From: Bacteroidales bacterium
Lineage (GTDB): Bacteria; Bacteroidota; Bacteroidia; Bacteroidales; Paludibacteraceae
DNA: 40,857 nucleotides
Direction: 5' to 3'
Assembly (NCBI GenBank): GCA_012519885.1
Contig: JAAYPI010000113.1
Span: forward strand, 1 to 40,857
The translations under genes were made by a program, and so were the position numbers. This document shows, one piece after another, positions 35,054-40,857 of the stretch (positions within the stretch are counted from its first letter, which is position 1; the number at the start of each line of letters is the position of its first letter). The notes under the pieces were generated by a model. That model worked only from the letters and a program-made list of their open reading frames with translations. It was not told the origin of the DNA and did not search any database.

Positions 35054-36715
35054 TTATCTTACCGCAATTTTGTAACATTCGTTTCCTATACACACAAGGT
35101 AGATACCTGCTTGCGAAACTGGAAATACGCTGTTTTCGCTGCGGGTGTCGTTATACAATGTGTTTCCAACAATGTTGAATATTCTGATGGATGTTTCGTG
35201 TTCCAACAAAACAGTAATGTTGCGATTTTGTGCAAATACTACCTTGTTATCGTTTGATATAGAGGGTATTGCTACTGGTTCGCAAGTAGCATTGAATAGC
35301 AGATTTTTTATTTCCCACGTACCAGCCATGCTTGATGTTGCCATATATTTAAAGGCAAAACGCACGTTTTCTTTCATCCATTGGCTAGGCAGGTTGATGT
35401 TGCCAGAGTTTACGTATGTCCAGCTAGTGCCCAATGGCATTGTAGGAATACTTAGTTGTGTCCAATTGGCATTTTTTGGGTCTCCTTCGGTATAGTTTGT
35501 TGAAATCCATAAGGTGTGATTGCTGGCTCGCTCGCTTGCTTCTTGAGCATAGTTAAGGGCATGCTCAAACGACAAGGAGCCCGATTCTTTGTCGGATAAA
35601 TCAAAAGCAGGCGAAATAAGCCAATCTTCGTTCGGATTATTCGTGCTACTGGCATATCCTGACACGTATGCTCCGTAAATATTTCGCCAATCCCATGTTT
35701 GTGTGCCTTCTACAGAATAGGGGATAAAATCACCCAAGCTACTTGCAAAGCTCTCCGAATAATCTATCGCTTGACAGTCAGTTGGATTGTTGCTTGTGAA
35801 ACGGAACAGTGCACTTATTGGCGTATGATCGGAGGTTGTGTTGCGGTAATTGCTTATCGTATTGGTGGCACTAGTCTCGCGTATGGTGCTATTCGCAACA
35901 TAATGGCTAGCCAGTTCATTTGTAATAATGATATTGTCAATCACAGGGCTACTGTAATAAGGATCGGTTAAGGAAGAGGTAAGACTTTGGTAATTTTCCG
36001 TATCGTCCATAAAGTTTTTATACGGAGAATTGGAGTACGTAGCTGTTTGCGAACCTATTAAATAGTCGTTGAAATCGCCCGTAATTATAATTTTGCTTGT
36101 ATTATAGTTCGTCCCATCTAGTATGCCTTTTAGTCCTTCGGAAGCTCCAAGCCTTCGGCTATAGCTGGTTTCGTCACTCATGGCTTTGGCGTGTATATTG
36201 ATGATGGAAAACGGAATAGTCGTTGAGCCAATAGTCAATACGAAATCATGTATAACAGGATAACGACCATTAGTCCAATTATAGTAGTAACTGTTTCCTT
36301 GGCTATTTGCCCCGTTACTCAGTAGGGAAGAATTAACAAGTTGCAAATGGGATTTTTTGTAAATAATTCCTTGATTTTGACCGCAATTAGTGGGAGTAGT
36401 AGCCACGATACCTCCTGCCCATTCGTTTATTCCAAGTTTTTTCACTAAGGTATCGATGGTTGCATACGTAGTGCTTGTACCTACTTCTTGCAAGGCGATA
36501 ATATCAGGATTTATCGTTTGAATAAGGGAAACAATATTGTTCATTTGCCCTTCCTCATCAGAGGGTCCATTTGTATCACAACTAAGCCATTCAGTATTGA
36601 AAGTGGTAATTTTTAAGTCAACAGTTTGTGCTAATATAGAAACCAGAACTACATGTAGCAGGATGAATAATGTAATCAGTGGGCGGAAAAAGTGGAAGAT
36701 AGTAGGCTTATTCAT
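35054..36715 (-). CDS. Secreted endonuclease/exonuclease/phosphatase with T9SS sorting domain
   Basis: A 553-aa protein. After a signal peptide (cleaved near ILAQT, ~29), an EEP-fold domain runs to ~305: ITTFNTEWLS, IIALQEVG with the catalytic Glu, INIHAKAMS, ITGDFNDYL and the closing TTSDHTPISALF. A middle domain (~315-475) with YSESFASSLGDFIPY, then EDWLISPAFDLS, looks like a choice-of-anchor J type beta-sandwich. The last ~75 residues (SNDNKVVFAQNRNITV, QAGIYLVCIGNECYKIAVR) are a T9SS sorting domain. It is expected to be an extracellular or surface nuclease or phosphodiesterase, perhaps for DNA scavenging. Confidence 0.87.
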   Translation of the reverse strand: MNKPTIFHFFRPLITLFILLHVVLVSILAQTVDLKITTFNTEWLSCDTNGPSDEEGQMNNIVSLIQTINPDIIALQEVGTSTTYATIDTLVKKLGINEWAGGIVATTPTNCGQNQGIIYKKSHLQLVNSSLLSNGANSQGNSYYYNWTNGRYPVIHDFVLTIGSTTIPFSIINIHAKAMSDETSYSRRLGASEGLKGILDGTNYNTSKIIITGDFNDYLIGSQTATYSNSPYKNFMDDTENYQSLTSSLTDPYYSSPVIDNIIITNELASHYVANSTIRETSATNTISNYRNTTSDHTPISALFRFTSNNPTDCQAIDYSESFASSLGDFIPYSVEGTQTWDWRNIYGAYVSGYASSTNNPNEDWLISPAFDLSDKESGSLSFEHALNYAQEASERASNHTLWISTNYTEGDPKNANWTQLSIPTMPLGTSWTYVNSGNINLPSQWMKENVRFAFKYMATSSMAGTWEIKNLLFNATCEPVAIPSISNDNKVVFAQNRNITVLLEHETSIRIFNIVGNTLYNDTRSENSVFPVSQAGIYLVCIGNECYKIAVR

Positions 36716-36740
36716 ATAGGTATGCTATTAGGGTAAACCA

Positions 36741-36748
36741 CAAATGTA
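36741..36748 (-). promoter_or_regulatory. -7 element of the secreted nuclease gene
   Basis: The minus strand reads TACATTTG, 25 nt before the start codon. Confidence 0.5.
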
Positions 36749-36824
36749 TGAAAAAAAATAATATGTCTTTCGATTAAAGTGTTAAATAGCTCATTTTCAC
36801 TGAATACCCACGTTTTATTATACC

Positions 36825-36855
36825 AAAAAACCTTGCTTTTTTCAAGAGCAAGGTT
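36825..36855 (-). terminator. Terminator of the BtuB-like receptor operon
   Basis: A 9-bp perfect stem AACCTTGCT/AGCAAGGTT (36829-36837 with 36847-36855), followed on the minus strand by TTTT, lies 23 bp after the receptor gene. Confidence 0.8.
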
Positions 36856-36878
36856 TAGAGAAAGAATAAGTGAATGTG

Positions 36879-38807
36879 TTACAACTGCACCGCAATACCA
36901 ACTTTCAACATACGTCCAGCGATGGGCACACCGCCATAATCGTAATAATGTTGGTTGAGGATATTGGAGATTTCGGCATACATTTTTGTGTTATTTTGTT
37001 GCCAGTTGATGCGTGTGTCGATGGTGGCAAATGGAGTATAAGCTACTTTGTTTACATCTTTGTTTACATAGTTCCCTTTGCGGTCTTGGTAGCTTACTAC
37101 CCAACTGGCATCTACCTGCTTGCTTATTCCATGCACATATTGCAGGTTAATTTTGTGTTGCAGGTAGTCGAGAGCATATTTAGAAATCATATCGCCCGCA
37201 TCTTTGTTCAGATGAACGTAGGCATACGATGCTTGTATGTTTTTTGCCCAAAAACCACCTGTATATGATGCCGCTATTTCTCCGCCCATAGCATCAATGC
37301 GAGTATGGTTCATGCTTTTCCATTTTTCTGTTTCGAGCGAACGTACCCAGTCGATATTATTGTTGGCTATACGGTAAAATGCGTTTGCATTCCATTGCCA
37401 TGCCTGTTTGGTGTATTTGGCTCCTATTTCTGCGGTGATAGCTTCTTCAGGTTTTAAGTTTGGGTTACTCTCTTGCGTAGCACTTTTGTAGTATAAATCA
37501 GTAAAGGTAGGTAGTCGTAACGATTTATTGATATTGGCAAATACCTGAGAATACGTATTGAATGCATACGAAGTGTTAAGCCCGTAACTATACCTGTTGC
37601 CAAATTGTGTATTATAATTGCCCGACACACCAACAGAAGCCGTAAATGCCTGTAAGTAAATTGTTTGTTCGGCAAAATATTGCACATTGGTACGGTTTTT
37701 TTCGTATAAAAACTGCGTATTGGTATTTTTGGCAAACGGAATGGCTTGCGGTGTTGCTTTCAGTTCTCCCAACACATTGCTGTTAATATGTTCGTTGCGA
37801 CCCTCTATGCCGATGCTTGATTTTCCTAAACTAGTAAACCACGACAGCCTTGAGTTGATGCCACTTACATGACTGAGGTGATAATTGTGAAACGTGTACC
37901 AAGATGCCGCATTTTCATAATTGCGAAAAAGTTCAAACTGATTGAAATGTGCTCTGTAATAGGCAGTTGATTGCCACAATAGGGAATTAATGCGTTTATC
38001 CCAACTGATACTGCTGATAAGGGTTTTTGTTTTTTCAAATTGATTCGGAAAATTTACCGAATAAAATGAATTTGCTCCAAAAGCTTTGTCTTGCACACCT
38101 ATTTGCCATTTCCATGTATCTTGTTCCGTAGCTTGAAATTGTGCTTGAACAAAACCTTGTGTATACCCATAGTCGGTATTCTCGGTATAGCCCGCTGACT
38201 CGTTGTGCGAAGCGGATATTGCCCATCGCCATTTGTTGCTTGCAAATGTACTTGACACTGAGGGGTTAAATAAGCCAAACGAACCGCCAGTGAGGCTTAC
38301 TTTTACGGCATCATCAGCTTTTTCGTTGGTAACAATATTGATAGCACCACTTAGGGCATTAGTTCCAAAGAGACTGATGGCACCGCCTTGCAATATTTCT
38401 ACTCGCTCTACCATATTTAAATCGATAGGCAGGTTAAGCGTATGATGCCCTGTTTGTGGGTTGCTGATAGCTACGCCATTGAGTAAGATTAACACTTGGT
38501 CGAAAGTGCCTCCTCGCATACTGATATCGGCTTGCACACCACTACCACCACGCTGGCGAACGTCCAGTCCGGGCAGGTTGTTAAGTAGCTCTTGAATGGT
38601 TTGTACAGGCATTTGAGCTATTGTGCTCTTGTCTATACTCATCACTACTCGCAGATGGTCTGAATATACTTTGGTTGGCTGAGCGTGAACACTAATCTCA
38701 TGTAGCTGTTGCGTGTCGGTTGTACTGCTTTGTGCCATCAATGCACTATTTGGCAATAGAATGGCAAGTGAAGCGAAGAAAAGAGAAAGAATTTTTTTCT
38801 TGTTCAT
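36879..38807 (-). CDS. TonB-dependent receptor, BtuB-like
   Basis: A 642-aa receptor with a signal peptide (1-25, ALMAQ). A short N-terminal segment with the TonB-box-like LHEISVHAQ leads directly into the plug (~50-165: LLNNLPGLDVRQRGGSGVQ, ISMRGGTFDQVLILLNG, GGAISLFGTNALSGAINIVT), then a beta-barrel ending KVGIAVQL. There is no CarboxypepD_reg domain, as in BtuB-type cobalamin receptors. The substrate may be cobalamin or another cofactor, but no cobalamin riboswitch is present: the promoter lies only ~20 nt before the operon. It begins 1 nt after the stop of a small unknown protein gene, so the two are translationally linked. Confidence 0.85.
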   Translation of the reverse strand: MNKKKILSLFFASLAILLPNSALMAQSSTTDTQQLHEISVHAQPTKVYSDHLRVVMSIDKSTIAQMPVQTIQELLNNLPGLDVRQRGGSGVQADISMRGGTFDQVLILLNGVAISNPQTGHHTLNLPIDLNMVERVEILQGGAISLFGTNALSGAINIVTNEKADDAVKVSLTGGSFGLFNPSVSSTFASNKWRWAISASHNESAGYTENTDYGYTQGFVQAQFQATEQDTWKWQIGVQDKAFGANSFYSVNFPNQFEKTKTLISSISWDKRINSLLWQSTAYYRAHFNQFELFRNYENAASWYTFHNYHLSHVSGINSRLSWFTSLGKSSIGIEGRNEHINSNVLGELKATPQAIPFAKNTNTQFLYEKNRTNVQYFAEQTIYLQAFTASVGVSGNYNTQFGNRYSYGLNTSYAFNTYSQVFANINKSLRLPTFTDLYYKSATQESNPNLKPEEAITAEIGAKYTKQAWQWNANAFYRIANNNIDWVRSLETEKWKSMNHTRIDAMGGEIAASYTGGFWAKNIQASYAYVHLNKDAGDMISKYALDYLQHKINLQYVHGISKQVDASWVVSYQDRKGNYVNKDVNKVAYTPFATIDTRINWQQNNTKMYAEISNILNQHYYDYGGVPIAGRMLKVGIAVQL

Positions 38808-38808
38808 A

Positions 38809-39219
38809 TCAAAAAGGGTTTAGTAAATAAAAAGAATGTGCAAAGAAAAACGCTGTTGAAAATACCATCAGGTACAACAACAGCGTGTATAAACAATCCG
38901 AGCAGGAAATACGAGCTTCCTGACCCTCAGTAGTAGAATAAGTGGTAGGGATTACAGCAACACACCCCAACGGCAACACATCAAAAGCAAACATCTCATT
39001 GTCCACAAATGATTCATCAGAAAATACTGGTGTATAAAAAGCCAAACAATCAGCCGAACTTGTATGTGATAGTTTGCTTTTAGCCAATTGTTTGTCGCAA
39101 AGTGCTGTGGCAAGTTTACCAATGGTAATGTGCTTGTGCATCGAACAAAAAGCAGCATACGCCTTACGCGAGTATCGCTTAAAACGAATAACTTGTGTTT
39201 GTGCTTGTGCTTTGTTCAT
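38809..39219 (-). CDS. Small protein of unknown function preceding the BtuB-like receptor
   Basis: A 136-aa protein I cannot assign. The N-terminal ~45 residues (RFKRYSRKAYAAFCSMHKH, ITIGKLATALCDKQLAK) are basic and look conserved; I recall this kind of leader on short Bacteroidetes proteins upstream of TonB receptors but cannot verify it. The middle is polar. CSDC precedes a single hydrophobic helix (~116-133) at the C-terminus, so it may be tail-anchored. Six cysteines are spread along the chain. The start at 39219 is chosen because the -7 element 39239-39246 falls inside the longer version. It is coupled to the receptor by a 1-nt gap. Confidence 0.68.
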   Translation of the reverse strand: MNKAQAQTQVIRFKRYSRKAYAAFCSMHKHITIGKLATALCDKQLAKSKLSHTSSADCLAFYTPVFSDESFVDNEMFAFDVLPLGCVAVIPTTYSTTEGQEARISCSDCLYTLLLYLMVFSTAFFFAHSFYLLNPF

Positions 39220-39238
39220 AGGATGTAAATTTTCGCTA

Positions 39239-39277
39239 CAAAGGTAATGCAAAAAATTAAATGACGAGGTTTGTCAT
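39239..39277 (-). promoter_or_regulatory. Promoter of the BtuB-like operon with nearby dyad
   Basis: The minus strand reads TACCTTTG at 39239-39246. A dyad ATGAC-N7-GTCAT (39261-39277) sits in the -33 region and could be an operator, though short. Confidence 0.5.
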
Positions 39278-39349
39278 CAGAATTTTTTACTTTATGTGTT
39301 CTTACACTGCCCCAAGTCGTTGGTTCTCAGAAAAGTCTTCCGAACACTC

Positions 39350-39430
39350 TTAATTGAGAAGTCCGTCCTGAGAAAATTCTTTCCAAGGGGCATACTCTTG
39401 CCACTTTGCTATATAGGGTTTTGGGATCAT
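39350..39430 (-). pseudogene. 5' remnant of an AbiEii-type toxin gene
   Basis: An ATG overlaps the antitoxin stop in ATGA (39427-39430), the usual coupling of AbiE pairs. The frame reads MIPKPYIAKWQEYAPWKEFS and ends after 26 codons. This opening resembles AbiEii/AbiGii nucleotidyltransferase toxins, which begin with a similar K-x-Y-I-x-x-W and A-P-W pattern and continue for ~250-300 residues. Nothing recognisable of the catalytic domain follows before the next operon's promoter. I infer a deletion of nearly the whole toxin. The match is from memory and short, so it remains tentative. Confidence 0.5.
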
Positions 39431-40218
39431 AAATCGTTTTCTAATTTTACATTAATAGCCACTTTCCACCTATTATTAACTGCTCCTGGTTTCTCATTTG
39501 ATTTTGGACTTAATAAAATAGGAAAGAAGTTTTTTGCCTTTAGCTGTGAATAAATCATTTCTTGAAACTCTTCTTTAATGTCAAGCTCCTCAAGCAAGAA
39601 TCCAAATCTTTGCAAGGTACTTTTATTAGGATACCAGCTTAAGAGTGCTGATAAATCAGATTTTGTTAATTCTTCGGTCAGTTCCTCAATTGTCGCAAGC
39701 ATTCTATTTATTCCGCCCAATTTTGTCTGATGATGGATTAAATCAACAATTGTCAATGCAGGGCTAGATATTAGAAAAATTCCTGCATCTGACTTCTTTT
39801 GCTGAATATTTTTTTCACACCAGTTGGTGGCTGTGAAAAAACGGATGTCTAAAGTGTTTTTTGAAATGTCGTTAAGCTTTGGTTTTTCAGTAATTAAATA
39901 ATCACGTTGAACTTGTTGGTGACTTGCTCCATGAAATTTTGCGGCGGAGAATAAGCCTACATAATAATTTCTATTTAGATGATTAAACAGTTTCTCACAA
40001 TATAGTTGAATTGGAAGTTTTTTTGCTGAAGAATATCGAGGTGGAATAATTAAATAAAAACCTTTACGGAGATTTACTATTTCTCCTTTATTTGACAATC
40101 TAAGGAGTTCAAATTTTAAAGAATTACTGCTAGCTGCTGTTACTTGAGCAATCTCATCCAATGAAAATGAGTAGTTCTCGATAGATAACAGATACTTTAT
40201 GTATTCTTTTGCATTCAT
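39427..40218 (-). CDS. AbiEi-type antitoxin (type IV TA)
   Basis: A 263-aa protein. The N-terminal ~80 residues form a winged helix (SFSLDEIAQVTAASSNSLKF, LLRLSNKGEIVNLRKGFYLI) typical of AbiEi transcriptional antitoxins, and the rest (YYVGLFSAAKFHGASHQQ, ALTIVDLIHHQTKLGGINR) matches the AbiEi C-terminal region. In intact systems it represses the operon and counteracts the AbiEii nucleotidyltransferase toxin, often as phage defence. Here the toxin gene is reduced to a fragment. The start at 40218 follows a perfect -7 element at 40236-40243; the longer version would begin upstream of it. Confidence 0.82.
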   Translation of the reverse strand: MNAKEYIKYLLSIENYSFSLDEIAQVTAASSNSLKFELLRLSNKGEIVNLRKGFYLIIPPRYSSAKKLPIQLYCEKLFNHLNRNYYVGLFSAAKFHGASHQQVQRDYLITEKPKLNDISKNTLDIRFFTATNWCEKNIQQKKSDAGIFLISSPALTIVDLIHHQTKLGGINRMLATIEELTEELTKSDLSALLSWYPNKSTLQRFGFLLEELDIKEEFQEMIYSQLKAKNFFPILLSPKSNEKPGAVNNRWKVAINVKLENDL

Positions 40219-40235
40219 TTTTAGTAAATAGTATA

Positions 40236-40267
40236 CAAAGGTATCAAAAAATAATACTAATCTCAAA
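40236..40267 (-). promoter_or_regulatory. Promoter of the AbiEi gene
   Basis: The minus strand has TACCTTTG at 40236-40243 and TTTG at 40264-40267, with a 20-bp spacer. Confidence 0.55.
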
Positions 40268-40411
40268 ATATTTCTAAGATTTTTTTTTGTAAAGGAACAA
40301 ATTAGTACAATTCCTTAATCTAAGTCCTTAGGATTTGTAATCTCAACTTTTTCTGTTATAAGGTTTAATAATTCGAAACGGGTATTATTAAGCCACTTCC
40401 ACCTTTAAAAA

Positions 40412-40448
40412 AAAATTGCTCCATTTCTTCACAGAACCGTCCCGACAC
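40412..40448 (+). repeat. Direct repeat, copy A
   Basis: It starts AAAATTGCTCCATTTCTTCA and ends GAACCGTCCCGACAC. Copy B at 40812-40847 differs by one substitution and one base indel; copy starts are exactly 400 bp apart. Confidence 0.8.
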
Positions 40449-40452
40449 TAGC

Positions 40453-40645
40453 GGATTAAAAATCCTGATAGTATCTTACAGGTCGGATTTGGAAATCCGA
40501 CCTGACGGGAATTATTTCTATCATCGCTCAAGTGGATTATTGTCGTTACAAACGACAAACCATAAACCCCTCGTTGTGAAAACGAGGGGTAGGGATTTCT
40601 TATGTCTTTTTTGTTTGGTTCGAATATGGAAAGCTGGAGCTTTCC
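40453..40645. repeat. Cluster of five REP-like hairpins
   Basis: Perfect palindromic stems lie at 40453-40465 (5 bp, loop AAA), 40479-40504 (12 bp, loop GG), 40540-40558 (8 bp, loop ACA), 40566-40590 (10 bp, 5-nt loop) and 40628-40645 (8 bp, loop GG). Dense short-loop hairpins of this kind resemble REP elements mobilised by TnpA-REP transposases or the ends of IS200/IS605 elements; no transposase is in view. Confidence 0.6.
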
Positions 40646-40811
40646 TTTTAACTTCGACATAGCGAGACGCTTTGCCGAACACCCAGATTGTCAAACTACA
40701 CGCTACGGCTAACAGGGGGGAGCAGTAGCCTGTAGCCCCATATTACTAACTACCATTACTGTAGAACGTTTACAAAAACGTGGTTACGAATCTATGTCAA
40801 CGTATTATCTT

Positions 40812-40847
40812 AAAATTGCTCCATTTCTTCATGAACCGTCCCGACAC
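40812..40847 (+). repeat. Direct repeat, copy B
   Basis: The second copy of the 40412-40448 sequence, at the extreme right of the window; whatever follows it lies outside. Confidence 0.8.
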
Positions 40848-40857
40848 CACGTGATCG

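Larger units (their letters stand above)
40267..40857. other. Gene-free, hairpin- and repeat-rich right end
   Basis: These 591 bp contain no convincing gene. They hold two copies of a ~37-bp direct repeat and, between them, five short hairpins. Frames crossing the hairpins have no recognisable domain. Confidence 0.65.

Noticed and set aside
39239-39300. Cobalamin riboswitch upstream of the BtuB-like operon
   Set aside because: The -7 element is only 19 nt before the start codon, leaving no room for a riboswitch, and no B12 box is visible on that strand.
40448-40660. 70-codon open frame on the minus strand at the right end
   Set aside because: It runs through the hairpin cluster, has no recognisable domain, and its codons simply follow the palindromes.
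40412-40847. CRISPR array
   Set aside because: Only two copies 400 bp apart, no regular spacers and no cas genes.
40831-40857. C-terminal end of a protein entering from the right edge on the minus strand
   Set aside because: The frame ends within the direct repeat, and copy A of the repeat breaks the same frame by an indel, so conservation is not protein-like.

Overview
The window looks like a chromosomal segment of an AT-rich, probably anaerobic member of the Bacteroidales. Three things point there. Almost every gene is preceded by the Bacteroidetes -7 element TAnnTTTG instead of a sigma70 -10 box. Two secreted proteins end in type IX secretion (T9SS) sorting domains, and two TonB-dependent receptors are present. 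The order tig-clpP-clpX-recQ, a DUF2723 membrane protein and a 2-hydroxyacyl-CoA dehydratase activase also fit. I cannot name the genus from sequence alone. Most of the window is ordinary core genome; the last ~1.5 kb (about 39.3-40.86 kb) looks accessory.

Layout. 0-3.3 kb: the 3' end of an acyl-CoA dehydratase activase, a 20-bp perfect hairpin, then a tight four-gene plus-strand operon (CoA-binding protein, DUF134 regulator-like protein, COG1237-type MBL-fold protein, NifX/NifB-like cluster-binding protein). This operon starts from a promoter overlapped by an 11-2-11 inverted repeat of ArsR/SmtB type. 3.4-8 kb: a PHP phosphatase, a frameshifted trkH and a repeat-rich T9SS cargo protein. Flanking trkH and the cargo gene are two copies of a ~70-bp unit with a covarying hairpin, each reading like a small RNA gene on the minus strand. 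8.1-14.1 kb: tRNA-Leu(UAG), trigger factor, clpP, clpX and recQ. A 21-bp perfect inverted repeat brackets the clpP promoter. 14.1-21 kb (minus): a TonB-dependent receptor preceded by a histidine-rich membrane protein, then an operon of a DUF2723 protein and a polysaccharide deacetylase. 21-25.4 kb (plus): rpsO, mutS and an M24 peptidase. 25.4-31.8 kb (minus): a U32 (TrhP-like) protein, a DUF368 polyprenyl-phosphate transporter, a DUF2721 protein, nitronate monooxygenase and a PIF1-like helicase with HRDC domain. 31.9-39.2 kb: a guanine deaminase (plus), then minus-strand cysE with an S41 protease, a T9SS-secreted nuclease, and a BtuB-like receptor coupled to an unfamiliar 136-aa protein. 39.3-40.86 kb: an AbiEi-type antitoxin whose toxin partner survives only as a short 5' fragment, then a gene-free stretch with five hairpins and a ~37-bp direct repeat exactly 400 bp apart.

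The genes cover protein quality control (trigger factor, ClpXP, S41 protease), DNA repair (RecQ, MutS, PIF1-like), envelope work (DUF368 lipid-carrier recycling, DUF2723 plus deacetylase, TrkH, TonB receptors) and metal or cofactor handling. The best candidates for something undescribed are the duplicated hairpin RNA unit, the operator-controlled CoA-binding/DUF134/MBL/NifX operon, the small proteins paired with each TonB receptor, and the degraded AbiE locus beside a hairpin-rich repeat region.
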